A DNA stretch of 29,498 nucleotides from Scatosoma sp045127595 (GTDB lineage Bacteria > Bacillota > Clostridia > Christensenellales > Borkfalkiaceae): positions 1 to 29,498 of the forward strand of contig JBGVQS010000020.1 in assembly GCA_045127595.1 (NCBI GenBank). Reading direction: 5' to 3'. Below, piece after piece: positions 7,221-14,029 of this stretch. A program made the translations under genes and the position numbers. Numbering within the stretch: the first letter of the stretch is position 1; every line of letters starts with the position of its first letter. Below the pieces are notes generated by a model. That model saw only the letters and a list, made by a program, of their open reading frames with translations. It did not search any database and was not told the origin of the DNA.

Positions 7221-7988
7221 ATGTTAGATTATACAAGAGTAGCTTTTCGAAAAATTCTCGACGATTTTAACGCGTTGGTCTTTTATCTGGGGATTTTAAC
7301 GCAATGCCTTGCCATCGCGTATCTTGTCTACGCCCTAATCGTGAGCGCGGGCGTTTTGGCGGCGAATATCGTACTGCTTGCCGTCAGCGTTGCCTATCTC
7401 GCGTTCTTTATTGTCCTTTCTAAAAAGGAAGAAAAGAAACAATTAAAGGCGCGCGGCAAACGTGTTTTTAAAATTACCAAATACGCCGTACGGATATATA
7501 CGCTTGGGGTGCTTGCATATAACTTTTACGCAAGCTCCACGCGGCTCACGTTACTCTCGCTCGTGTTCGCGGCAATCCCCTTTTTAACCTTTGCCCTGCA
7601 AATCATTTTGGATCTTATGATTGAGTACATCAAACGCCGCAGCGAGCTTGTTACCACCGCGGTACAAGCGGACGTGCAAGACGTTGTGCGCCCCTTTAAC
7701 GCCGTTAAAAATTTCTTTTCTAGGGAAAAAGAACCGGAAGAAGAACCGACGAAAACGAGAGTATTTCTGGATGAACAAGTACAAAAATACCGCGCGCAAA
7801 AGGAACAGGCGAAGCTTGATTTCAAACAAGCCAAAAAAGACGCGCGCATTATGAAAAAAGAAGAAAAGAAGCAGTTAAAGCTCGATAAAAAGACGGAAAA
7901 GAAGCGGGCAAAAGCCTTAAAAAAGGCTTCACGCAAAAAATCAAAAAGGGGAGAAATCGCGGACGAAGAACCGGAAACGGTTTCATAA
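7221..7988 (+). CDS. Membrane protein with long Lys/Glu-rich cytoplasmic tail
   Basis: No family was recognised for this 255-residue protein. Residues about 15-70 form two hydrophobic segments (LVFYLGILTQCLAIAYLVYAL and the following VLAANIVLLAVSVAYLAF stretch). Residues about 95-140 form two more, separated by basic loops. From about residue 170 the protein is dominated by K, E, R and A with coiled-coil character, ending in a lysine run and an acidic tip (EIADEEPETVS). It has a clear AAGGAG ribosome site and starts 9 bp after the methyltransferase gene, so it is cotranscribed with it. The basic tail could bind nucleic acid or acidic membrane surfaces, but that is speculation. Confidence 0.7.
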   Translation: MLDYTRVAFRKILDDFNALVFYLGILTQCLAIAYLVYALIVSAGVLAANIVLLAVSVAYLAFFIVLSKKEEKKQLKARGKRVFKITKYAVRIYTLGVLAYNFYASSTRLTLLSLVFAAIPFLTFALQIILDLMIEYIKRRSELVTTAVQADVQDVVRPFNAVKNFFSREKEPEEEPTKTRVFLDEQVQKYRAQKEQAKLDFKQAKKDARIMKKEEKKQLKLDKKTEKKRAKALKKASRKKSKRGEIADEEPETVS

Positions 7989-7995
7989 TATACTT

Positions 7996-8754
7996 ATGGA
8001 CGCTTTGAAGAAAATTCGTTTTATAAACGCCGACCTATTAAAGCTGATTGCGGCAATCAGTATGTTTATCGATCATTTAGGATTTATTTTCTTCCCCGAA
8101 AAGGAAATCTACCGCATAATCGGTAGGCTAGCTATGCCCCTTTTTGCGTTTATGATTGCCGAGGGTTGCCGATACACCAAAAATAAAACCAAGCATTTTT
8201 GCATGATTTTTGCGCTTGGCGCGGCGTGTCAATTCGTGTATTACGTCTTTGATCCAACCGATTTATATTTTGGGATCTTAATTACCTTTTCCATTTCCAT
8301 TCTTCTAATTTACGCCCTGCAATATTTGAAACGCTGTTTGTTTGATAACGGAAACGCGTGGAAAAAAATCCTTGCCGCCTTGCTCTTTTTCGGTGGCGTA
8401 ATCGCAACGTATTTCTTTTGTGAAAAATTCACCGTAGACTACGGTTTTTGGGGCTGCATGATGCCCGTATTCGCGGCTTTATTTGACTTTCGTCAAATAC
8501 CTGCCCCCGACAAATTGAAAAAATTCGATCTTTTACCCTTACGAATTTTCTGTTTTGCCATTCCCCTTTGCTTGATGGTATTTACCGTTAAATCCCCCTT
8601 TTCCACCACGTTCGCTTTGGCAACGCTGCCCTTACTTTTATTATATAGCGGTAAAAAGGGGAAATGGAATCTTAAATATTTTTTCTACGTATTCTATCCG
8701 TTGCACTTGGGGCTTTTACAAGGCTTGCAAATGCTGTTAGAAAAATTCAAATAA
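7996..8754 (+). CDS. TraX-family integral membrane protein
   Basis: This 252-residue protein has about eight hydrophobic segments. It matches the TraX family by the opening NADLLKLIAAISMFIDHLG and the following RIIGRLAMPLFAFMIAEGCRYT, with its DHLG and GR-x-AMP-x-FAF motifs. TraX acetylates pilin in F plasmids, but chromosomal Firmicute homologues are acyltransferase-like proteins of unknown substrate. There is no conjugation machinery nearby, so a conjugative role is unlikely. The ATG at 7996 begins 7 bp after the previous stop and has no obvious Shine-Dalgarno, suggesting translational coupling to the upstream gene. Bases 8498-8509 contain one of the recurring TACCTGCCCC motifs within codons. 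Confidence 0.85.
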   Translation: MDALKKIRFINADLLKLIAAISMFIDHLGFIFFPEKEIYRIIGRLAMPLFAFMIAEGCRYTKNKTKHFCMIFALGAACQFVYYVFDPTDLYFGILITFSISILLIYALQYLKRCLFDNGNAWKKILAALLFFGGVIATYFFCEKFTVDYGFWGCMMPVFAALFDFRQIPAPDKLKKFDLLPLRIFCFAIPLCLMVFTVKSPFSTTFALATLPLLLLYSGKKGKWNLKYFFYVFYPLHLGLLQGLQMLLEKFK

Positions 8755-8768
8755 AAAGGAGAAAACAA

Positions 8769-8885
8769 ATGAAGCTTTGCGAAAACGATCAGCAAGAAGT
8801 TGACGACAACGCAAAATTCGGTACGGAAGAAGAATTCTGCGCTTTTCTTCGCCGTGTTTGTAATCCAAAAGCCATTAAATTTTAA
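8769..8885 (+). CDS. Small 38-residue acidic/Cys-containing protein of unknown function
   Basis: A short frame opens with ATG 8769, preceded by AAAAAGGAG at a 7-nt spacing, one of the strongest ribosome sites in the window. It ends at 8885, 15 bp before a perfect terminator. The protein begins MKLCENDQQEVDD, contains GTEEEFCAFLRRVC and ends NPKAIKF. It has three cysteines, an acidic first half and a short basic helix. It follows the TraX-like gene by 14 bp and is probably the last gene of that operon. Evidence for translation is only the ribosome site and its position. Confidence 0.55.
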   Translation: MKLCENDQQEVDDNAKFGTEEEFCAFLRRVCNPKAIKF

Positions 8886-8900
8886 GCGGTTATATTTTAA

Positions 8901-8940
8901 AATCAGCCCTTGGCGCAAAACGCCAAGGGCTGATTTTGTT
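8901..8940. terminator. Terminator with perfect 15-bp stem
   Basis: AATCAGCCCTTGGCG (8901-8915) pairs perfectly with CGCCAAGGGCTGATT (8921-8935) around a CAAAA loop. A T-rich run follows on plus (TTGTTTATT), and ATTTTAAAATA-type DNA lies on the other side. It ends the 6057-8885 operon and probably also the phosphatase operon arriving from the right. Confidence 0.85.
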
Positions 8941-9401
8941 TATTCAAATTCTTTAAAAAGTCCGCGCAAACCTTTCATAATGTCTTCATAGGAAGCATTA
9001 AAATCCCGCGTATACCAAGGATCGGCAACGTTACCGCTCTCCCCTGCGTAAAAAAGAAGTTTTTTGCATTTATGCGCATTCTTTTCCCCGACAATCCGAC
9101 GGGCATTGCGTACGTTGCTATCATCCATACAAAGAAGCAAATCGTAATATTCTCCGTCTTCTTCCGTCAAGACCTGTGCGCGCTTTTTTGAGCAGTCAAT
9201 CCCCAGCCCGTCCAAAAGCCGCTTGGTTTGCGGATATACGGGCGCGCCGTTACCGTTCCAAACGTTTTCGTCCGAAGTCGCGCTCGACGCAATTTCAAAC
9301 TCCCTTTCGCGCCCCGCCTTTTTTACCATATTCTTGAATAAATATTCCGCCATGGGGGAACGGCAAATGTTCCCAAGACAAACAAACATAATTTTAATCA
9401 T
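8940..9401 (-). CDS. Low-molecular-weight protein-tyrosine phosphatase family protein
   Basis: This 153-residue cytoplasmic phosphatase has the N-terminal P-loop VCLGNICRSP with nucleophile Cys8 and Arg14, and the general-acid loop ADPWYTRDF near residue 122. In between, LLCMDDSNVRNARRI is typical of the family. It may dephosphorylate protein tyrosine or arginine; the substrate is unknown. The ATG at 9401 overlaps the last codons of the Cys-rich FeoB-associated gene by 8 bp, so translation is coupled and it belongs to the iron operon. An active-site thiol enzyme at the end of a ferrous-iron operon is unusual company. It may simply be a neighbour carried along. Confidence 0.93.
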   Translation of the reverse strand: MIKIMFVCLGNICRSPMAEYLFKNMVKKAGREREFEIASSATSDENVWNGNGAPVYPQTKRLLDGLGIDCSKKRAQVLTEEDGEYYDLLLCMDDSNVRNARRIVGEKNAHKCKKLLFYAGESGNVADPWYTRDFNASYEDIMKGLRGLFKEFE

Positions 9402-9567
9402 CTTTCTTTATCTCGCTATGTTTTTTCGCCGAAGGACAGCCCTCGCAGGAGCTACAACCACAGCCGCAACCCGTCTTGCCGTTCTTCTTCCGCCAAATAG
9501 AAAGGGCGATAACTCCCCCGACGATCGCCAACGCCGCCACCAAAATAATAATATCAATCGGTTTCAT
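9394..9567 (-). CDS. FeoB-associated Cys-rich membrane protein
   Basis: This 57-residue protein has one N-terminal membrane helix (IDIIILVAALAIVGGVIAL), then a basic WRKKNGK and a cysteine cluster GCGCGCSSCEGCPS with six Cys (five in the pattern CGCGC-x-x-C-x-x-C plus neighbours), then a charged tail. This is the layout of the FeoB-associated Cys-rich family, thought to assist ferrous iron entry on the inner face of the membrane. AAAAGGAG lies upstream. It is downstream of feoB by 106 bp, with an inverted-repeat hairpin in between, and overlaps the phosphatase gene by 8 bp. Confidence 0.88.
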   Translation of the reverse strand: MKPIDIIILVAALAIVGGVIALSIWRKKNGKTGCGCGCSSCEGCPSAKKHSEIKKDD

Positions 9568-9591
9568 TTTTTTACTCCTTTTGTTAGAGTT

Positions 9592-9629
9592 GTACCTGCC
9601 CCATTCGATAAAACGACGGGGGCAGGTAC
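9592..9629. repeat. REP-like inverted pair of the GGGGCAGGTAC motif
   Basis: GTACCTGCCCC (9592-9602) and GGGGCAGGTAC (9619-9629) form an exact 11-bp stem around a 16-nt loop, in the gap between feoB and the Cys-rich gene. It is the only place in the window where two copies of the recurring motif face each other. There is no T-run beside it, so it is a poor terminator. It could act as an mRNA 3' stabiliser after feoB. Confidence 0.8.
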
Positions 9630-9673
9630 GCAGTTATTTGAAAAAATCGAAATTTGTGTAAGCTATTTATAGA

Positions 9674-11944
9674 TTAGAAATTTTTCTTCTGCAACGCTTC
9701 TTTTTTCGCCGCGCTCTTGTTATAAAGCGCAATTCCTGCAACAACAACCGCCGCCACGATTGCCCAAATGATTGCCGTCCAAGCCCATTCGCCGATCGTA
9801 TAAACCATCGAGCTTACGACGTACGAAGTTACTACCCAGAACAGTAGCGTCCATCTAAACTTGCCTTTGCCGACTTCCGCTTTCGCCGTAGCCGCCGCCG
9901 CAAAGCAAGGAATGGTGAGCATATTGAACGCGATAAAGGAAATAAGCGCGGGAATACCGATCTCGGTTACCTGAATCATTGCCATTACTTCGCCGACGCC
10001 TTCTTCCAAACCACCTGCAACCGTAATCCCCGTACAAGCGGCAAGCGTCGCAAACGTCGCAAGAACGTCTTCCTTTGCAATCAAACCCGTAACTGCCGCA
10101 ACCGCGAATACCCAGCCCCAAGAAGTGAGCTGCGAGCCAAACCCAAGCGGCGTAAAAAGCGGCATAACAAACTGACCGATAGACGCCAAAATCGATTGAT
10201 CCATTTGCTCCCCGATATAGTGCCAATCCCAGCTAAAGCTACGCAAGAACCAAATCACGATACAGGAAGCTACGATAATGGTAAACGCTTTTTCAATGAA
10301 ATGCTTTGCCTTATCCCAAAGGTGCAACATCAAATTTTTAAAGCCCGGCATATGGTAAATGGGCAATTCCATAATGAACGGAGAGGTTTCTCCGCGCATA
10401 CTCGTCGTGCGCATCAAGAGCAAGCAAACGAGCGCTACGATAACCCCAAGCAAATACATGGAATAGGTAATAACGTCGGCGTTTCCTTTGCCGAACCAAG
10501 TTGCAATACCGCCCGCAACCGCCAACAAAATGGGCATTTTTGCACCGCAAGAGAAGAAAGGAATAACGCGAACGGTCGCCGTGCGTTCCTTTTCATCCGC
10601 CAAAGTACGGGTGTTGATCATTGCAGGAACAGAGCAACCGAAGCCCATAATCATGGGCATAAACGCTCTGCCCGAAACGCCGAAACGACGGAAAATTCTA
10701 TCCAACATAAACGCTACGCGCGCCATGTAACCGCTATCTTCCAAAATAGAAAAGAACAGGAACAGTACAAGGATTTGCGGCAGGAAGCTGAGTACGCCGA
10801 ACACGCCGCCAAGGATACCTTCGTCTACCAAACTGAGTACCCAAGGGCTCGCTTCAAGCGCTTCTAATCCCTGAACTATCCACTCGCCAAGCTTGCCCGT
10901 AAAGAAGTCCATCGCGTTGAAAAGTATTACCCCGGGGGAATTTAAACCGTCGCCAAAGAAAATCGTTTTCACCGCGCCGCCGCCTTCCGCGCACCAGTCC
11001 CCAAACGAACCGATCATACTGCCCAAATACAGCAAATCTGCCGAGAAAGTCAAATGGAATATCCCAAACAAAATAACTAAGAAAATGGGAATCCCCGCCC
11101 ATTTGTGCGTAAGCACTTTATCCGCTTTATCCGATTTGGAAAGTTCGTTATAATCGTGCTTTTTCGCTCTTGTCAAAGTCGTTGAAAAATGCGCCGTTAT
11201 GTATTTATATCTCGCGTCGGCAATCACCGCTTCCGTGTCCGCACAAGCGCCGTTTTCGCATACGTTTTCTTTGATAAACGCCTCGACCGCCTTGGCTTCC
11301 TTCGGGTGATTCGCAACCTCGATTTCGTCCTTTTCTACAAGCTTTATCGCGTGGAACAGGGGGGCAGGTACGTCTTTAAGCTTCAATGCGATCTCCGCAT
11401 TCGCTACCGCCGAAGCCAAAACCGACTCTTGTAAAACGCTGATCCCCGAACGCTTGGTTTTCACCGCTTCCAGCGCCCTTTCCATCAACAAATCCATGTT
11501 TTTGCTTTTCAGCGCGGATATTTCTACGACAGGAAGCCCGATTCTTCTTTCCAATGCACGCACGTCAATGTGATCTCCGTTCTTTTCCAAAACGTCCGTC
11601 ATATTGAGCGCAACCACAACGGGAACGTCCAACTCCATAATTTGCGTGGTTAAATATAAATTTCTTTCAAGGTTTGTCGCGTCTACGATATTGATGACGC
11701 AATCGGGCGCTTCTTCCAAAATGAAATTACGCGCAATCACTTCTTCGGGCGTGTAGGGGGATAAAGAATAAATCCCCGGCAAATCCACAATGTCTACGGG
11801 CTGATCCCCTTTTTTGTACGTGCCTTCCCTTTTATCAACGGTAACCCCGGGCCAGTTCCCTACGTGCGCCGTGCTGCCCGTTAAGGCATTGAAAAGCGTC
11901 GTCTTCCCCGAGTTCGGATTGCCTGCCAAAGCAAATTTTAACAT
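9674..11944 (-). CDS. feoB: Ferrous iron transporter FeoB
   Basis: This 756-residue inner-membrane Fe(II) transporter has an N-terminal GTPase domain: G1 GNPNSGKTT (residues 8-16), a switch region after it, G3 DLPG, and G4 NMTD. A linker and a polytopic C-terminal domain follow with the gate motifs GFGCSVPAMINTRT and FFSCGAKMPI, whose cysteines lie in the proposed iron path. The length is near the family norm of 700-770. AAGGAGAAAGT precedes the ATG. feoA lies 35 bp upstream, and the feo promoter with palindromic operators lies before that. Codons near 11360-11372 contain a copy of the recurring GGGGCAGGTAC motif, which is absorbed in frame as DVPAPLF. Confidence 0.97.
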   Translation of the reverse strand: MLKFALAGNPNSGKTTLFNALTGSTAHVGNWPGVTVDKREGTYKKGDQPVDIVDLPGIYSLSPYTPEEVIARNFILEEAPDCVINIVDATNLERNLYLTTQIMELDVPVVVALNMTDVLEKNGDHIDVRALERRIGLPVVEISALKSKNMDLLMERALEAVKTKRSGISVLQESVLASAVANAEIALKLKDVPAPLFHAIKLVEKDEIEVANHPKEAKAVEAFIKENVCENGACADTEAVIADARYKYITAHFSTTLTRAKKHDYNELSKSDKADKVLTHKWAGIPIFLVILFGIFHLTFSADLLYLGSMIGSFGDWCAEGGGAVKTIFFGDGLNSPGVILFNAMDFFTGKLGEWIVQGLEALEASPWVLSLVDEGILGGVFGVLSFLPQILVLFLFFSILEDSGYMARVAFMLDRIFRRFGVSGRAFMPMIMGFGCSVPAMINTRTLADEKERTATVRVIPFFSCGAKMPILLAVAGGIATWFGKGNADVITYSMYLLGVIVALVCLLLMRTTSMRGETSPFIMELPIYHMPGFKNLMLHLWDKAKHFIEKAFTIIVASCIVIWFLRSFSWDWHYIGEQMDQSILASIGQFVMPLFTPLGFGSQLTSWGWVFAVAAVTGLIAKEDVLATFATLAACTGITVAGGLEEGVGEVMAMIQVTEIGIPALISFIAFNMLTIPCFAAAATAKAEVGKGKFRWTLLFWVVTSYVVSSMVYTIGEWAWTAIIWAIVAAVVVAGIALYNKSAAKKEALQKKNF

Positions 11945-11979
11945 ACTTTCTCCTTAAATTTTTACTTCTTTTTTGTTCC

Positions 11980-12201
11980 TTATTCGACTTCGACGTTTGC
12001 CGCTTCGGCTTTTCGCAAAGTCAATTCATATCCGCGCAAGGAAATCTCAATCGGATCGCCAAGAGGCGCTTTCTTTCTCAAATAAATCTCCGCGCCGGGC
12101 GTAATCCCCATGTCGAATAACCGACGGCGTACAACGCCTTCTCCGTGTACCGCCACCACTTTACAGGTTTCGCCTATCGAGAGCTTCGATAAAACTTTCA
12201 T
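11980..12201 (-). CDS. feoA: FeoA SH3-domain iron-transport accessory protein
   Basis: This 73-residue cytoplasmic protein has the FeoA fold: LSKLSIGETCKVVAVHG, then RRRLFDMGITPGAEIYLRKKAPLGDPIEISLRGYELTLRK-type strands and the closing EAANVEV. FeoA binds FeoB and supports its activity. It is the first gene of the feo operon and has GAAGGAGAAGTAT directly before the ATG. A perfect CTTAACCGCGGTTAAG palindrome lies only 16 bp upstream, in the leader, so a bound regulator would sit next to the ribosome site. Confidence 0.96.
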   Translation of the reverse strand: MKVLSKLSIGETCKVVAVHGEGVVRRRLFDMGITPGAEIYLRKKAPLGDPIEISLRGYELTLRKAEAANVEVE

Positions 12202-12217
12202 ATACTTCTCCTTCTTT

Positions 12218-12233
12218 CTTAACCGCGGTTAAG
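12218..12233. promoter_or_regulatory. Palindromic operator in the feo leader (putative DtxR-family box)
   Basis: CTTAACCGCGGTTAAG is a perfect 16-bp palindrome located around +40 to +55 of the predicted feo transcript. The next gene upstream encodes a DtxR-family regulator. The same TTAACC-NN-GGTTWA core occurs at 12314-12328 and 16526-16540. Confidence 0.75.
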
Positions 12234-12245
12234 TTTTTACGCAAA

Positions 12246-12272
12246 AGAAAAAGCGGAGCATTCCGTTTTTTC
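12246..12272 (-). promoter_or_regulatory. Terminator-like hairpin in the 5' leader of feoAB
   Basis: On the minus strand, GAAAAAACGGA pairs with TCCGCTTTTTC (one A/C mismatch) around ATGC, followed by TTTT. It lies at the very start of the predicted transcript. It could be an attenuator or a 5' stabilising stem; the sequence does not decide. Confidence 0.45.
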
Positions 12273-12279
12273 GTTTTAC

Positions 12280-12308
12280 ATTATAGCACGGATTTTTTCA
12301 CTTGTCAA
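12280..12308 (-). promoter_or_regulatory. feoAB promoter
   Basis: Minus strand -35 TTGACA (12308-12303), 17-bp spacer, -10 TATAAT (12285-12280), a full consensus match. Transcription should start near 12273, giving a leader of about 72 nt. Putative DtxR-type boxes lie on both sides of it. Confidence 0.85.
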
Positions 12309-12313
12309 GAAAA

Positions 12314-12328
12314 TAAACCTTGGTTAAG
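12314..12328. promoter_or_regulatory. Second palindromic box upstream of the feo promoter
   Basis: TAAACCTTGGTTAAG matches the leader palindrome at TTAACC-NN-GGTTWA and lies 5 bp upstream of the feo -35. Together with the leader copy it brackets the promoter, an arrangement suited to repression under iron-replete conditions. Confidence 0.65.
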
Positions 12329-12410
12329 AAATTTTTTACAAATTTTTCAATTTTTTTAGAGTGTTTTTCCAGCTGTTTATATATATTCTATTTGTCGCGC
12401 GCGTAGAACG

Positions 12411-12782
12411 TTATTTCCCGATTTTCTTTTTCATCATTTGCACGGTTTCTTCGGAAACGAGATGTTCCATGCGGCAAGCGTCTTCTTCCGCGCAAGCGGC
12501 CGACACGCCGTTAAAAATCAGGAATTCGCGAATGATACAATGTTTTTCAAAGACGGCTTCGGCGTAGGTTTTGCCCTTTTGCGTGAGATACAAATGTTTT
12601 CCGTCCTCGTACACGTAATCACGTTCGCAAAGGAGCTTCACCGCTTTATTGACGGCGGCTTGCGAAACGTTCATTTTTTTTGCCACGTCGATACGGTGTA
12701 CGACTTCTTGATCTTTGCCGAGCGTTAAAATACTCTCCAAATAATCTTCCGCCGATTGATTGTATTTTGCGTATGTGTTCAT
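12411..12782 (-). CDS. DtxR/MntR-family metal-dependent transcriptional regulator
   Basis: This 123-residue DNA-binding protein has a winged helix (SAEDYLESILTL, VHRIDVAKKMNVSQAAVNKAVKLLCERDYV, then YLTQKGKTYAE) followed by the metal-binding/dimerisation segment. That segment contains HCIIREFLIF, CRMEHLVSEETV and a short end, the MntR-like length without an SH3 domain. Candidate metal ligands are the Glu/His of FEKHCIIREF, the Cys-Arg-Met-Glu-His motif and nearby acids. The start was set at the ATG with AAGGGG upstream (MNTYAKYNQS); a longer in-frame start adds 14 unlikely residues. It is encoded just upstream of feoAB, so Fe(II)-dependent repression of feo is the natural inference. Confidence 0.92.
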   Translation of the reverse strand: MNTYAKYNQSAEDYLESILTLGKDQEVVHRIDVAKKMNVSQAAVNKAVKLLCERDYVYEDGKHLYLTQKGKTYAEAVFEKHCIIREFLIFNGVSAACAEEDACRMEHLVSEETVQMMKKKIGK

Positions 12783-12835
12783 ACTTTTCCCCTTAATAAT
12801 TGTATTGAATTCTGAAAAGCACAATAGAACGAATT

Positions 12836-12935
12836 GTTTGGTTTTAGAGCCGAGCAGTTCAAGGCGCGGCGAGGGCTCATACCGATAGTATGTAACCGAG
12901 CCGCAACGAAGAAATTCGACGTGTTATAAAATCAA
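12836..12935. repeat. 100-bp inverted-repeat element overlapping the queA 3' end
   Basis: Outer arms GTTTGGTTTTA (12836-12846) and TAAAATCAAAC (12925-12935) pair over 11 bp with one G-T wobble. Inside is a second hairpin: GCGGCGAGG and CCGAGCCGC pair with a tandem G-A mismatch, and CATAC-CGATA-GTATG forms its tip. The right arm includes the last queA codons and stop. It resembles the miniature palindromic repeats scattered through many clostridial genomes, but only one copy is in this window. It may also act as the 3' end of the ruv-queA mRNA. Confidence 0.6.
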
Positions 12936-13961
12936 ACAAGCGTCGCCGAAGGAGAAGAAACGATATTTTTTTTCCACCGCATATTTGTATACGTTTAAAA
13001 TTTCTTCCCTGCCCGTTAAACAAGCAACTAACATGATAAGCGTGCTTTCGGGAAGATGGAAATTCGTAATCAGCGCGTCCACGCACTTCATTTTATAGGG
13101 TGGATAGAGAAAAATTTCGGTGTTGCCGCTACACGCGCGTACCATTCCATTTTCGTCCGCTACGCTTTCGAGCGTGCGCACCGACGTTGTTCCAACTGCA
13201 ATAATTCTCCTTTTCTCCGCTTTGGCTTTGTTGATAATTTCCGCCGCTTCGGGCTTGATTTCGTAATATTCGGAGTGCATTTTATGGTCGGTGATGATTT
13301 CTTCGCTGACGGGACGGAAAGTCCCCAAGCCAACGTGAAGCATTACTTCCGCAAGTTGTACCCCTTTATCTTTTAAAGTTTGCAGCAATTCTTCCGTAAA
13401 ATGCAGACCTGCCGTCGGCGCTGCCGCCGAGCCGTCCACTTTGCTGTACACGGTGTTATAGCGCGCTTGATTTTGCAGCTTTTCCTTGATATACGGGGGA
13501 AGCGGCATTGTTCCTACGCGGGATAACACGTCTTCAAACGCACCTTCGTAGGAAAATTCGATAATTCTTTCGCCCGTGGGTGTAATATCCTTTACCGTGA
13601 ACGAAAGTTCTTCTCCCACTGTCATAGTAACGCCGATTTTCCCCTTTTTACCTGGGCGCATTAAAACTTCCCAAGTGTTTAAATCCTGCCGTTTTAAAAG
13701 CAAAACTTCCACCACGCCGCCGTTTTTCGTCAGCGCATACATACGGGCAGGAATTACTTTGGTGTTGTTGACAACCAACACGTCTCCCGCTTGTAAATAG
13801 TCGGCAACGTCTTTAAAAATTTTGTCTTCTATGCTTTTGGTAGCGCTATTATACACCAAAAGTCGGGAAGAATCGCGCGGCTCTACGGGCGTTTGCGCAA
13901 TCCGTTCTTCGGGCAAATCATAATAAAAATCACTTTTTTTATACTGTACTTTTTCTTCCAT
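12924..13961 (-). CDS. queA: S-adenosylmethionine:tRNA ribosyltransferase-isomerase
   Basis: QueA transfers the ribosyl moiety of SAM onto preQ1 in tRNA to make epoxyqueuosine. The 345-residue protein shows the family order: SDFYYDLPEERIAQTPVEPRDSSRLLV at the N-terminus, GDVLVVNNTKVIPARM, PPYIKE, and APTAGLHFTEELL. It continues with LHVGLGTFRPV, GTTSVRTLES, LITNFHLPESTLIMLV and FFSFGDACLIL at the end. The gene is last in the ruvC-ruvA-ruvB-queA operon, 68 bp after ruvB. No strong ribosome site precedes the ATG. The gap carries a copy of the recurring TACCTGCCCCC motif. queH, which acts next in the pathway, is elsewhere in the window. Confidence 0.97.
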   Translation of the reverse strand: MEEKVQYKKSDFYYDLPEERIAQTPVEPRDSSRLLVYNSATKSIEDKIFKDVADYLQAGDVLVVNNTKVIPARMYALTKNGGVVEVLLLKRQDLNTWEVLMRPGKKGKIGVTMTVGEELSFTVKDITPTGERIIEFSYEGAFEDVLSRVGTMPLPPYIKEKLQNQARYNTVYSKVDGSAAAPTAGLHFTEELLQTLKDKGVQLAEVMLHVGLGTFRPVSEEIITDHKMHSEYYEIKPEAAEIINKAKAEKRRIIAVGTTSVRTLESVADENGMVRACSGNTEIFLYPPYKMKCVDALITNFHLPESTLIMLVACLTGREEILNVYKYAVEKKYRFFSFGDACLIL

Positions 13962-14002
13962 AGCCTACGTTCTTCTTTGGGGGGATTTTTCTTTTCAACG
14001 CA

Positions 14003-14021
14003 TACCTGCCCCCGTCGTTTT
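14003..14021. repeat. Dispersed motif copy in the ruvB-queA gap
   Basis: TACCTGCCCCCGTCGTTTT is the exact reverse complement of 9610-9628 (AAAACGACGGGGGCAGGTA), a 19-bp identity between two intergenic sites 4.4 kb apart. It belongs to the recurring GGGGCAGGTA family. Confidence 0.8.
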
Positions 14022-14029
14022 AGATGTTT

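Noticed and set aside
7996..8754. Conjugative element suggested by a TraX-family protein
   Set aside because: No other transfer, relaxase or integrase genes are present, and chromosomal TraX-like proteins are common in Firmicutes.
9223..9672. Plus-strand 149-codon frame opposite the Cys-rich gene
   Set aside because: It crosses the antisense of two well-supported minus-strand genes and the repeat hairpin; no ribosome site.
10196..10867. 223-codon plus-strand frame inside feoB
   Set aside because: Composition typical of an antisense shadow; feoB is unambiguous there.
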